Source: Trachythela sp. YZ-2020
Taxonomy: Eukaryota; Cnidaria; Anthozoa; Malacalcyonacea; Clavulariidae
DNA: 64,000 nucleotides
Direction of reading: 5' to 3'
NCBI GenBank assembly: GCA_016169945.1
Contig: JADLSH010000147.1
Span: 310,001-374,000, forward strand
This document shows, piece by piece, positions 10,451 through 22,551 of the stretch (the stretch's first letter is position 1; every line of letters begins with the position of its first letter). Below the pieces are notes generated by a model. It searched no databases, was not told the DNA's origin, and saw only the letters and a list, made by a program, of their open reading frames with translations. A program made the translations under genes and the position numbers.

Positions 10451-11398
10451 ATGGCTGAAGGCTGTGGCCAGCGCAAAAACATCTCTTTAAATGTTACACA
10501 CTCTTATTCATACTATGAAATATTTTTGGGAAGCATTGTACCATGGAACTTGACAGTTTACTTATCTATCAACATTATCGGAATCATAGACAATATCCTG
10601 CTCTTGTTTGCTATCTATAAAGATCCTTTAAAATGTTTTCGTAATCCAACTACCTACTTCATCTCAAACCTAGCCGTTGCTGATTTACTGAACATACTAT
10701 ATTTCGCTGAAGAAGTGCTTGTATCGCAGACTGAATATAAGAGTACTATATGCTTGCCTGGGGCTTGGAGTAATATAAATTTAGCGTTTGGAAATTTTGT
10801 CTATTTTTTAACTTTTCCTTCGGTGGTTGTCCTTGCTTTGGAAAGATATGTGTCCATAGCTTATCCTTTATGGCATCGAGTCAAGGTCACATCTTGTCTG
10901 TGTTATACCTGGTTTGCTGTAGTGTGGTTAGTCAGTTTTCTTTTTACTGGTGTATTAGTGGCTTTCCATCGCAATCCGCTTGTCGTTATTTGCTTATTTA
11001 GTGGATTTCCATGTATCTTCTACTTAATGACAGTCCTAATCTATTTCCTGGCTTATATTTCAATCCGTAAGCAAAAGTTATCGCTCCTATTTGCTGATAA
11101 TTCAAAATAAGAAACTGAAAAACTTATGTTAAAGCTTCGTCTAAAAAATCAAAACCGTTTTCTAACCACAGTACTTATAGTGATCCTCGTTTTAATGTTT
11201 GGGATAATTCCTTCAGTTGTTGGTGTGATTTGGAAGTATATACTGAACAGAGGTATGGTTTCTGCAAGTGCCAATGTGTTGTTTTATATCATCGATATTT
11301 TGTTTCTTGTAAACATGGCAATCAATCCTTTTCTGTACATTTGGAGGTTGCCAAAGTATAGGAAAACATTTCTTAAATTGTATTGTAATAAGATATAG
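10451..11398 (+). pseudogene. GPCR A, copy 2, stopped by nonsense codon 220
   Basis: Same receptor as 4713-5660, and the reading frame is otherwise open to codon 315. Codon 220, TCA (Ser) in copies 1, 3 and 4, is TAA here (11108-11110). Translation would end in intracellular loop 3, losing TM6 and TM7. A five-helix receptor of 219 residues would not be expected to signal. Other changes include N47D in TM1, Q143R after ERY and several conservative replacements. The lesion is a single base and therefore recent, and it could be polymorphic or a sequencing error. If real, one of four tandem receptors has just been lost. Confidence 0.85.
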
Positions 11399-11974
11399 AT
11401 ATTTTCTCGAATAGCCTACATCATCCAATATATAAATTTATTGCTCTCCTAGCTAACAACAAATCCCATTGTCTGGGTCCCACCATCATCTGGTGTGGTC
11501 CAATTACATTGACGACTAAACATTTTGACACTCCAGTCTAGTGTCTTCATCAGGGATGATCTAAAGCTCTTAACGTACTAGAGGGACGACGTCATCGGCC
11601 AACAAGGTGGAGACTGGAGATACTCTTGTGGGATATAAAGCTACCATCCTTCCAATTCAAAACGTCATTATTCATATTTATACGCCATGGCTGATATTAT
11701 ACTGGATTGCTGAGAGCTAATAAATAAGAAATTGAAGAAAAAAGAAACTGCTTCGTGATGTGTACTACACTCAATTTTTAATTAAATACGAACTGCGAGT
11801 CTCATATAATTTAATCATATAAAAACACCTGCGGGTGTGTGTAACCTCGACTTTATTAAATCTGAACGTACCGTATTACTTTAAACTTTAATAATGAAAA
11901 AATGAACTCTAGCAATAAAGACGCGATCAAATTTGTTCGAATTTCTATATCGAAGTAAAACCCTGGAGCTTCGT

Positions 11975-12780
11975 TTAGTACATTTTGGTAACCACAATCG
12001 CAATCTCAGCAAATGGTTTGTTAATACTAGGCTATGTTTAAAGATCCACTAAAATTCATCCATAATGCAACATACTATTTCATACTTCATTTAGCTTTGT
12101 CAGATCTTTTAAATTCCTTGCTGTTTATGGAAAAAGCACTCCTCTGGCTTACAAAATTTGAAAATGTTGATGGCTTACCCAAAATATTAAAGACTATTTT
12201 GTATTTAAGGTGCTGTTCTTTGTCAATTTTCCTTCGATATTCAGTCTCGATTTAGAACGATGTCTCGGAATTGTCTTCTCTCTTTGGCATAAAGTGAAGA
12301 TGACTCGGGATACGTTACGTTTGCTTGTTTTATTTTAAACAAGAACAAGTGTATAACCTCCTATAGCTAAGTTACTGTACGGGACATTTCACGTGCCAAC
12401 TTTAGTATGTTTCTCAATAGCTACTCTCACTGTACGCAGATATCGTTTAGCACTCGAAGGAGTCAGAGCTATTAGTTCCGAAGCTACTCGAAGATCAAGC
12501 CAGATTCGTTTACGAAATGAAAATCAGTTTCTGCGTACAATATTTATCATTATTCCCGGTCTCTTGCTTGGTTTCATTCCATCTATGGTCTCTTTATATT
12601 ACATTATGGATGACGTGGTTACCATAGAAATCAATGGTGTCATTATGTATATATTCAATATTTCTGTTATGATGTTACTGTTATATTAAACTTCGCTGTA
12701 AATACGTTCATCTATCTGTGGCGGTTGCCCAAGTATACAAGCTTATTAATAAGAACTTTCGAGATATTTTACTGTGATTA
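11975..12780 (+). pseudogene. Dead GPCR B, copy 2
   Basis: Same relic and the same frameshifts as at 6232-7041, with a 4-base difference near 12350. The TM2 piece opens at 12034, the loop 3/TM6 piece at 12393. Confidence 0.85.
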
Positions 12781-13710
12781 AAACGGTGTAATAAGTCCTG
12801 TCTCTGTCGTCCTGCACGACAGGCGCTTGCGGGTTGAGCAGGAGTTCACGTATAGGTGGGTTTCACCAACTGCGGGGCAGTGCAACGCAATTAAGGAAAG
12901 ACAGTTATCAGAGCGACTAAATTGTTCAATACTCACTAGATGCATTGATCTTGTCAAATACATTAAATGGAAACATTTAGTATCATTTATTCGCCACCAT
13001 CATGGTCAATACCACCAATATCTGAGACCCACCAATAATTATGAAAAGACAAAACTTGAACCTATATTGGCAAGAGCAATATTATATTAAACGGCGATAA
13101 TTTATGACCATTTAAAGATGGCCGAAGTTTTGAGATCAAGAGAGTTTCTCTAAGAAGTAACTATTTCAAAATCATCATGTGATCATAGGGTGACCAGTTT
13201 CAGAATGATGATCAAAAATCCACTGTATCTCTTATAATATTCTTATCCCCCCCCCCGACCTCTCCTTCCTTAATACTTTATTGTAATCATATATTTGGTA
13301 TATACTCAAGTATTCTCATGCATTGGTTAATTGTCTTGTACGTTAAGTTTAAATAATCTGTAAGAACTGTGTAGTAATTTAGTCTCTAAAGATTTTGTAG
13401 TTACGACGAAGCGTTAGACATGCAAATAACATTTTTCTTTTAAAATGCCGTTGTTTAGAGTTTTATGCTGGGCATTAATTTTCATAACAATAATTCGTTT
13501 TCCGCCTGGGAAATCACTCGCTGGTACATTAGCCATGTTGTGCTTATTTTCAAAGAATGATATATATCCTTTTATTTGATCCTTTGAATTTGCTTTTGTT
13601 CTGCTACAGCTTATACGCTTGCACTCTTACGCTTAAGTTGAATATTGCGCCTATGTCGAATCCATACTTCGTATGCTTTAAGGTTAGATTTTTTAAATCG
13701 AGAGATTTCT

Positions 13711-14790
13711 TAAACTGAAATCTCTCGATCTTTCACCTCAAATAACTAATTGGATTATTGATTTTCTAATTAATCGAAAGCAACGGGTAAAATTAAACAA
13801 TGATTGTTTTTCCGACGGGGGTGACGTTCGTTCTGGGATGCCACAAGGAACGAAGCCCGGCCCGTGGCTGTACATTTTAATGATCGACGACCGAACAACA
13901 TCAACAACATCCTGCGAATGTCCGTGGAAATATGTCGATGACACCACCCTGTCTGAAACTGTTTCTAAAAAAGATCAAAGTCGTATCCAGGAGTCAGTTT
14001 ATGCAGTTCAAGCGTGGGCAATTTCGAATTTGGCTGAATTAAATGAGGAAAAGTGCAAAGAGTTAAGAATTGACTTTTTACGAAAATCAATTGAAACTAG
14101 TTCCCTCCATCCTATTTTTATTAACCATAATGAAATTGAGGTTGTTAGTTATGCAAAAACCCTTGGCCTTATCGTCAGCAATGATCTCAAGTGGAAAATG
14201 CATGTCGATAGCATTATTTCGAAAGCTTGCAAACGTTTATACTTGATAACACAATTAAAAAGAGCACAAGTTCCTGTTCAAGATCTTATTTTAATTCGTT
14301 ACCCCAGTATACCTTAGCTCAGATATTGAAAGGATCCAAAGACGGTGTCTAAGAAGAATATTTCCTGGTAGTTCGTATGAAGAGACGCTTAAATTGACCA
14401 ATTTAGAAACCTTACATGATAGAAGAGAAGCTGCATGTAAAAAGCTTTTTCCTCAAGCATACTCAGATAGCGATCACAAACTTCATCGATTGATCCCTAA
14501 AGAGAACACGTGCTCATATTCTTTAAGGAAGTGCTATAAATTTCAAGCCCCCAAGACTCGAACAGAACGTTTTAAAAACTCATTCATTATATCTAATAGT
14601 ACAAGTACATAAATTTTTAATTCTACAGCATATCAAGTTGATTGCGCTATAGTCTCCGTTTTTATTGTAAATATAGCTAGTGGTTTTTTGAATTCATTAA
14701 CTTTAATTAATTTGTAAATATTCGTAAGTAATTCAGTTATATCAACTGCAATTTACGATTTGATTAAACCTGTTCTATCTATCTATCTAA
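13711..14790 (+). mobile_element. 5'-truncated LINE relic, unit 2
   Basis: Best preserved of the four copies. From GMPQGTKPGPW (13838) the frame runs 159 codons through the YVDDTT box and LRIDFLRKSIE to LYLITQLKRAQVPVQDL, without the shared disruption seen in units 1, 3 and 4. A private deletion then joins LILI to the PQYLSS region. It ends in the (CTAT)n tail near 14790. Confidence 0.85.
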
Positions 14791-15129
14791 GTTACACTAG
14801 GCAATTTTTATGCAACTTGAAACGCAATTTCTGACACCGAGCGATGTTATGTCAAATTTTAAAGTTTTAACACGCGAAAAATGAAAACATCTTGATAAGT
14901 CAAGATATGAATTATTAAAAACCAAGACGACGTAAATTTAAATGGTAGGTATATTTCGAACGTATTACAGAATCATAACCAGACCAACTGATTTACAAAT
15001 AAGTATAAACGCTCTAAATGAGTATTATGAACGTTTTAAATTGTCTGCTGGCTCTGGTTTTTATTAGGTATTTAGAGTTAACTACTCTTTAACTGCAAAA
15101 CAGGTAGTTAACATAGGTAAGACGCGAAT

Positions 15130-15173
15130 AATGTTCCACCCCATGTTCCCCGGGGAACATCGGGTGGAACATT
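15130..15173. repeat. 44-bp palindrome, unit 2
   Basis: Same palindrome as at 9449-9492; here the centre is CCCCGGGG, while one distal mismatch (CATCGGG) is private to this unit. Confidence 0.85.
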
Positions 15174-15279
15174 GTCAAAAGGAACGCAGGCTCGCTAACT
15201 GATGACGTAAGACGTGATATCGCGATTAATTTCATGCACAAACTGAGCTTTCTGATTGGACAATTTGAAGTTGAAGTAT

Positions 15280-15563
15280 AATATTTCCGTATATATCAGA
15301 AAAATGGGTAGATATTCCGGTATAGATACAGTTGAGTACACTACAATCCATGTACAACATAGCCGAGAATTGACCTTCGCTTGATGCCATAAAGGATGAG
15401 CTACAGTATAGACACTGTCACATATCTCTATAAGGCAAGGGTAGTCACTGAACGGAACGTTAACAAATAAACGAAACTCCAAATTACTGAAAGAATTTTT
15501 CCCCAAGCGTCTGGCAAACATAAAGTACTCTTATATTTAGTCTGTGATACCTAATCAAACATC
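15280..15563 (-). pseudogene. Inverted dead GPCR C, 3' part, unit 2
   Basis: As at 9600-9891, ending at the array junction 15563/15564. The downstream part lacks a 9-base segment (near 15237) present in unit 1. Confidence 0.8.
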
Positions 15564-16136
15564 AAAAGTTAGTAAGTTGTCGATAAGTGCAAACACAATT
15601 GCATCGTTGCATTGCCTAATTTTGGCGGTAATCACCCCTCATAGTAGTGCTGTCAACACATGCTCGTATTTCGCGAAAAACATCTTTTAGCCAAATTTTA
15701 TAAGTAAATATCTCGAAGAGTTTTCATTTCATCAAAATTTAGTTTTCACCATATAAGAGATCTCGGAATGAAGCATTCATGCAAAATTACAAAAATGATT
15801 ATTTTCGACCCTCTCAACGTGTCTCGTAACCTTAATAGTTATCGTTATGTGTTTGGGACTGCACAAGACTTAATAACTGCACAATTTGAGAATTGAGAAT
15901 TCTTTATGAAATAATATTTACCAAGCTTATTTAAGACGTTTGAAATGCATGTCTAAGTTTGTGTTAGTGAGTGTTCAATAATAAAAATAATAGTAGAACG
16001 CCATAAATTTAATTATATTTCACTTGGCATGTCAAGTACAGTTTATCGTCAGACTTTATTAAACTCTCTATTTAATATTAATATACCTCTGTTTAATATA
16101 TTATTATAAGATATAAAATTATTAAGATATTAAAAT

Positions 16137-17084
16137 ATGGCTGAAGGCTACGGCCAGCGCAGAAACATCTCTTTAAATGTTACACACTCTTATGCATACT
16201 GTGAAATATTTTTGGGAAGCATTGTACCATGGAGCTTGACAGTTTACTTATCTATCAACATTATTGGAATCATAAACAATATCCTGCTCTTGTTTGCTAT
16301 CTATAAAGATCCTTTAAAATGTTTTCGTAATCCAACTACGTACTTCATCTCAAACCTAGCCGTTGCTGATTTACTGAACATACTATATTTCGCTGAAGAA
16401 ATGCTGGTATCGCAGACTGAATATAAGAGTACTATATGCTTGCCTGGGGCTTGGAGTAATATAAATTTAGCGTTTGGAAATTTTGTCTATCTTTTAACTT
16501 TTCCTTCCGTGGTTGTCCTTGCTTTGGAAAGATATGTGTCCATAGCTTATCCTTTATGGCATCAAGTCAAGGTCACATCTTGTCTGTGTTATACCTGGAT
16601 TGCTGTAGTGTGGTTAGCCAGTTTTCTTTTTACTGGTGTATTAGTGGCTTTCCATCGCAATCCGCTTGTCGTTATTTGCTTATTTAGTGGATTTCCATGT
16701 ATCTTCTACATAATGACAGTCCTAATCTATTTCCTGGCTTATATTTCAATCCGTAAGCAAAAGTTATCGCTCCTATTTGCTGATAATTCAAAATCAGAAA
16801 CTGAAAAACTTATGTTAAAGCTTCGTCTAAAAAATCAAAACCGTTTTCTAACCACAGTACTTATAGTGAACCTCGTTTTAATGTTTGGGATAATTCCTTC
16901 AGTTGTTGGTGTGATTTGGAAGTATATACTGAACAGAGGTATGGTTTCTGCAAGTGCCAATGTGTTGTTTTATATCATCGATATTTTGTTTCTTGTAAAC
17001 ATGGCAATCAATCCTTTTCTGTACATTTGGAGGTTGCCAAAGTATAGGAAAACATTTCTTAAATTGTATTGTAATAAGATATAG
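16137..17084 (+). CDS. Rhodopsin-class GPCR A, copy 3, intronless, 315 aa
   Basis: Intact. Same domain plan as copy 1: sequons at N10 and N14, Asp78 in TM2, Cys101, ERY 131-133, NPFLY 292-296, no CWxP. Replacements against copy 1 include L17H, N33S just before TM1, V89M, V161A, I214F and I288V. The upstream 33-base segment missing from unit 1 is present. The AT-rich leader and start context are the same as in copy 1. Ligand and coupling unknown. Confidence 0.9.
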   Translation: MAEGYGQRRNISLNVTHSYAYCEIFLGSIVPWSLTVYLSINIIGIINNILLLFAIYKDPLKCFRNPTTYFISNLAVADLLNILYFAEEMLVSQTEYKSTICLPGAWSNINLAFGNFVYLLTFPSVVVLALERYVSIAYPLWHQVKVTSCLCYTWIAVVWLASFLFTGVLVAFHRNPLVVICLFSGFPCIFYIMTVLIYFLAYISIRKQKLSLLFADNSKSETEKLMLKLRLKNQNRFLTTVLIVNLVLMFGIIPSVVGVIWKYILNRGMVSASANVLFYIIDILFLVNMAINPFLYIWRLPKYRKTFLKLYCNKI

Positions 17085-17655
17085 AAATTTTCTCGAATAC
17101 ATCATCCAATATATAAATATATTGCTCTCCTAGCTAACAACAAATCCCATTGTCTGGGTACCACCATCATCTGGTGTGGTCCAATTACATTGATGACTAA
17201 ACATTTTGACACTCCAGTCTAGTGTCTTCATTAGGGATGATCTAAAGCTCTTAACGTACTAGAGGGACGACGTCATCGGCCAACAAGGTGGAGACTGGAG
17301 ATACTCTTGTGGGATATAAAGCTACCATCCTTCCAATTCAAAACGACATTATTCATATTTATATGCCATGGCTGATATTATACTGGATTGCTGAGAGCTA
17401 ATAAATAAGAAATTGAAGAAAAAAGAAACTGCTTCGTGATGTGTACTACACTCAATTTTTAATTAAATACGAACTGCGAGTCTCATATAATTTAATCATA
17501 TAAAAACACCTGCGGGTGTGTGTAACCTCGACTTTATTAAATCTGAACGTACCGTATTACTTTAAACTTTAATAATGAAAAAATGAACTCTAGCAATAAA
17601 GACGCGATCAAATTTGTTCGAATTTCTATATCGAAGTAAAACCCTGGAGCTTCGT

Positions 17656-18461
17656 TTAGTACATTTTGGTAACCACAATCGCAATCTCAGCAAATGGTTT
17701 GTTAATACTAGGCTATGTTTAAAGATCCACTAAAATTCATCCATAATGCAACATACTATTTCATACTTCATTTAGCTTTGTCAGATCTTTTAAATTCCTT
17801 GCTGTTTATGGAAAAATCACTCCTCTGGCTTACAAAATTTGAAAATGTTGATGGCTTACCCAAAATATTAAAGACTATTTTGTATTTAAGGTGCTGTTCT
17901 TTGTCAATTTTCCTTCGATATTCAGTCTCGATTGAGAACGATGTCTCAGAATTGTCTTCCCTCTTTGACATAAAGTGAATATAACTCGGGATACGTTACG
18001 TTTGCTTGTTTTATTTTAACCAAGAACAAGTGTATAACTTCCTATAGCTAAGTTACTGTACGGGACATTTATCGTGCCAACTTTAGTATGTTTCTCAATA
18101 GCTACTCTCACTGTACGCAGATGTCGTTTAGCACTCGAAGGAGACAGAGCTATTAGTTCCGAAGCTACTCGAAGATCAAGCCAGATTCGTTTACGAAATG
18201 AAAATCGGTTTCTGCGTACAATATTTATCATTTTTCCCGGTCTCTTGCTTGGTTTCATTCCATCTATGGTCTCTTTATATTACATTATGGATGACGTGGT
18301 TACCATAGAAATCAATGGTGTCATTATGTATATATTCAATATTTCTGTTATGATGTTACTGTTATATTAAACTTCGCTGTAAATACGTTCATCTATCTGT
18401 GGCGGTTGCCCAAATATACAAGCTTATTAATAAGAACTTTCGAGATATTTTACTGTGATTA
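17656..18461 (+). pseudogene. Dead GPCR B, copy 3
   Basis: Same relic as the other units. The stop after SVSI is changed to GAG here, so the first open piece runs on to 17978, but the frameshifts remain and the gene is still dead. The loop 3/TM6 piece opens at 18074. Confidence 0.85.
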
Positions 18462-19258
18462 AAACGGTGTAATAAGTCCTGTCTCTGTCAGGCGCTTGCG
18501 GGTTGAGCAGGAGTTCGCGTATAGGTGGGTTTCACCAACTGCGGGGCAGTGCAACGCAATTAAGGAAAGGCAGTTATCAGAGCGACTAAATTCTTCAATA
18601 CTCACAAGATGCATTGATCTTGTCAAAAATACATTAAATGGAAACATTTAGTATAATTTATTCGCCACCATCATGGTCAATACCACCAATATCTGAGACC
18701 CACCAATAATTATGAAAAGACAAAACTTGAACCTATATTGGCAAGAGCAATATTATATTAAACGGCGATAATTTATGACCATTTAAAGATGGCCGAAGTT
18801 TTGAGATCAAGAGAGTTTCTCTAAGAAGTAACTATTTCAAAATCATCATGTGATCATAGGGTGACCAGTAGTTTCAGAATGATGATCAAAAATCCACTGT
18901 ATCTCTTATAATATTCTTATCCCCCCCCCCCGACCTCTCCTTCCTTAATACTTCATTGTAATCATATATTTGGTATACACTCAAGTATTCTCATGCATTG
19001 GTTAATTGTCTTGTACGTTAAGTTTAAATAATCTGTAAGAACTGTGTAGTAATTTAGTCTCTAAAGATTTTGTAGTTACGACGAAGCGTTAGACATGCAA
19101 ATAACATTTTTCTTTTAAAATGCCGTTGTTTAGAGTTTTATGCTGGGCATTAATTTTCATAACAAGAATTCGTTTTCCGCCTGGGAAATCACTCGCTGGT
19201 ACATTAGCCATGTTGTGCTTATTTTCAAAGAATGATATATATAGAGAATATTACATGG

Positions 19259-19373
19259 TTGCGCGGAAATATGGAATTTATTTTGAGTGTTGAAGAGAGT
19301 GAGAGTGAGCGTAGCGAACGAGTGAGCAATAATCTCTTCAACACGAGAAATAAATTCCATATTTCCAAGCAAC
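19259..19373. repeat. Foldback with ~40-bp inverted arms
   Basis: The arm at 19259-19298 (GCGCGGAAATATGGAATTT then GTGTTGAAGAG) is the reverse complement of 19333-19373 with few mismatches. The loop is rich in GAGTGAG. Typical of a MITE or foldback element. Confidence 0.8.
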
Positions 19374-19705
19374 ATTACATTACATTACATTATTCAGCTC
19401 ACTCCCCATTGGGGCTTTTCAGTGACCGATTACATCAAGTATCTAGCTTACCTATATTATGTACTTGGCCTACATTATTTATTTTTAATTGTGATATTAC
19501 TTTCCTAATCTGTCTATCCTGACCCACCCAGTCAACTTTCCCTGTGGGAGGAAACCGGAGTGCCCGGAGAAAACCCACGATTTTCGACAGAGCGTTGACT
19601 TACTCTTTTCACATGAGTGTGATGAGTAAAGTCCTGAACGAGAATCGAACTCAAGACTCAGAGGTGAAAGGCGCTTGCTCTGACAACTGCGCCACCGAAG
19701 CCCCA
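19374..19705 (-). mobile_element. tRNA-derived SINE with conserved core
   Basis: On the minus strand it begins at 19705 with a tRNA-like head (GGGGCTTCGGTGGCGCAGTT, B box GTTCGATTC). The core follows, read as AGTCAACGCTCTG then GTGGGTTTTCTCCGGGCACT and TTTCCTCCCACAGGG, then a unique 3' part and an (AATGT)n tail near 19374-19390. The same core occurs at 27624-27725 and 60946-61022. I recognise the core as one shared by SINEs of many invertebrates; the family name would need a search. Confidence 0.8.
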
Positions 19706-20088
19706 TACCTAATAATAGCAACCATGTATTATTCTGTTTATTTTATAAACAAATTATAAACAAACGACAATTCATATAGAAACTCAAAACAAACATGTAA
19801 ATAGTACACAAAAAGTAATAGGTTTTTGATTGGCTTGCAAAAATGATATTTTAACACGTAAAAATATCGTATTTTTTACGTGTGTTTAAATACGATTTTT
19901 CTCAGTGGCATAAAACTCTATATAACACTTATGTTTATATAATAAATCCTTTTATTTGATCCTTTGAATTTGCTTTTGTTCTGCTGCAGCTTACGCTTGC
20001 ACTCTTACGCTTAAGTTGAATATTGCGCCTATGTCGAATCCATACTTCGTATGCTTTAAGGTTAGATTTTTTAAATCGAGAGATTCCT

Positions 20089-21204
20089 TAAACTGAAATC
20101 TCTCGATCTTTCACCTCAAATAACTAATTGGATTATTGATTTTCTAATTAATCGAAAGCAACGGGTAAAATTAAACAATGATTGTTTTTCCGATTGGAGT
20201 GACGTTCGTTCTGGGATGCCACAAGGAACGAAGCCCGGCCCGTGGCTGTACATTTTAATGATCGACGACCGAACAACATCAACAACATCCTGCGAAAGTC
20301 CGTGGAAATATGTCGATGACACCACCCTGTCTGAAACTGTTTCTAAAAAAGATCAAAGTCGTATCCAGCAGTCAGTTTATGCAGTTCAAGCGTGGGCAAT
20401 TTCGAATTTGCCTGAATTAAATGAGGAAAATTGCAAAGAGTTAAGAATTGACTTAAAAATTATTTTCACGAAAATCAACTGAAAATAGTTCCCTCCATCC
20501 TATTTTTATTAAGCATAATGAAATTGAGGTTGTTAGTTATGCAAAAACCCTTGGCCTTATCGTCAGCAATGATCTCAAGTGGAAAATGCATGTCGATAGC
20601 ATTATTTCGAAAGCTTGCAAACGTTGATAACACAATTAAAAAGAGCTCAGGTGCCTGTTCAAGATCTTATTTTAATATATTGCGCCTGCATTCGTTCGAT
20701 GCTGGAACATGCATCACCTGTTTTCCACAATCCGTTACCCCAGTACCTTAGCTCAGATATTGAGAGGATCCAAAGACGGTGTCTAAGAAGGATATTTCCT
20801 GGTAGTTCGTATGAAGAGGCGCTTAAGATTGACCAATTTAGAAACCTTATATGATAGAAGAGAAGTTTCATGTAAAAAGCTTTTTCTTCGATCAAGCATA
20901 CTCAGATACCGATCACAAACTTCATCGACTGACCCCTAAAGAGAACACGTGCTCATATTCTTTAAGGAAGAGCTATAAATTTCAAGTCTCCAAGACTCGA
21001 ACAGAACGTTTTAAAAACTCATTCATTCAGATTAATTCTAGAGCATATCAAGTTGATTGCGCTTTAGTCTCCGTTTTTATTGTAAATATAGCTAGTGGTT
21101 TTTTGAATTCATTAACTTTAATTAATTTGTAAATATTCGTAAGTAATTCAGTTATATCAACTGCAATTTACGATTTGATTAAACCTGTTCTATCTATCTA
21201 TCTA
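20089..21204 (+). mobile_element. 5'-truncated LINE relic, unit 3
   Basis: Same relic as unit 1, with the same disruption after ELRID, and ending in (CTAT)n at 21204. Confidence 0.85.
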
Positions 21205-21542
21205 AGTTACACTAGGCAATTTTTGATGCAACTTGAAACGCAATTTCTGACACCGAGCGATGTTATGTCAAATTTTAAAGTTTTAACACGCGAAAAATGA
21301 AAACATCTTGATAACCTAAGATATGAATTATTAAAAACCAAGACGTAAATTTAAATGGTAGATATATTTCGAACGTATTACAGAATCATAACCAGACCAA
21401 CTGATTTACAAATAAGTATAAACGCTCTAAATGAGTATTATGAACGTTTTAAATTGTCTGCTGGCTCTGGTTTTTATTAGGTATTTAGAGTTAACTACTC
21501 TTTAACTGCAAAACAGGTAGTTAACATAGGTAAGACGCGAAT

Positions 21543-21586
21543 AATGTTCCACCCCATGTTCCCCGGGGAACATTGGGTGGAACATT
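21543..21586. repeat. 44-bp palindrome, unit 3
   Basis: Same palindrome as in units 1 and 2, with the CCCCGGGG centre and no change at the position mutated in unit 2. Confidence 0.85.
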
Positions 21587-21692
21587 GTCAAAAGGAACGC
21601 AGGCTCGCTAACTGATGACGTAAGGCGTGATATCGCGATTAATTTCATGCACAAACTGAGCTTTCTGATTGGACAATTTGAAGTTGAAGTAT

Positions 21693-21975
21693 AATATTTC
21701 CGTATATATCAGAAAAATGGGTAGATATTCCGGTATAGATACAGTTGAGTACACTACAATCCATGTACAACATAGCCGAGAATTGACCTTCGCTTGATGC
21801 CATAAAGGATGAGCTACAGTATAGACACTGTCACATATCTCTATAAGGCAAGGGTAGTCACTGAACGGAACGTTAACAAATAAACGAAACTCCAAATTAC
21901 TGAAAGAATTTTTCCCCAAGCGTCTGGCAAACATAAAGTACTCTTATATTTAGTCTGTGATACCTAATCAAACAT
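21693..21975 (-). pseudogene. Inverted dead GPCR C, 3' part, unit 3
   Basis: As in units 1 and 2, ending at junction 21975/21976. Confidence 0.8.
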
Positions 21976-22551
21976 CAAAAGTTAGTAAGTTGTCGCGATA
22001 AGTGCAAACACAATTGCATCGTTGCATTGCCTAATTTTGGCGGTAATCACCCCTCATAGTAGTGCTGTCAACACATGCTCGTATTTCGCGAAAAACATCT
22101 TTTAGCCAAATTTTATAAGTAAATATCTCAAAGAGTTTTCATTTCATCAAAATTTAGTTTTCACCATATAAGAGATCTCGGAATGAAGCATTCATGCAAA
22201 ATTACAAAAATGATTCTTTTCGACCCTCTCAACGTGTCTCGTAACCTTAATAGTTATCGTTATGTGTTTGGGACTGCACAAGACTTAATAACTGCACAAT
22301 TTGAGAATTGAGAATTCTTTATGAAATAATATTTACCAAGCTTATTTAAGACGTTTGAAATGCATGTCTAAGTTTGTGTTAGTGAGTGTTCAATAATAAA
22401 AATAATAGTAGAACGCCATAAATTTAATTATATTTCACTTGGCATGTCAAGTACAGTTTATCGTCAGACTTTATTAAACTCTCTATTTAATATTAATATA
22501 CCTCTGTTTAATATATTATTATAAGATATAAAATTATTAAGATATTAAAAT

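Larger units (their letters stand above)
9892..15563. repeat. Tandem array unit 2 (5672 bp)
   Basis: Same order as unit 1. It differs by a nonsense codon in GPCR A, a poly-C run of 10, a LINE relic that keeps bases lost from units 1, 3 and 4, and a private deletion of roughly 55-60 bp in that LINE. It shares one deletion (near 13155) only with unit 3. Confidence 0.9.
19244..19947. mobile_element. Nested insertion private to unit 3
   Basis: Alignment with units 1, 2 and 4 shows about 704 extra bases between GAATGATATATAT and CCTTTTATTTGATCC. It holds a foldback (19259-19373), a minus-strand SINE (about 19374-19705), and an AT-rich tail with a second hairpin near 19852-19895 (AACACGTAAAAATA paired with TATTTTTTACGTGTGTT, imperfect). 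Confidence 0.85.
15564..21975. repeat. Tandem array unit 3 (6412 bp, with insertion)
   Basis: Same order as unit 1 but about 0.7 kb longer, because a nested insertion (19244-19947) splits the spacer before the LINE relic. Poly-C run of 11. Confidence 0.9.

Noticed and set aside
19497..19721. Open frames on both strands at the SINE
   Set aside because: Arise from the SINE core; no protein domain.
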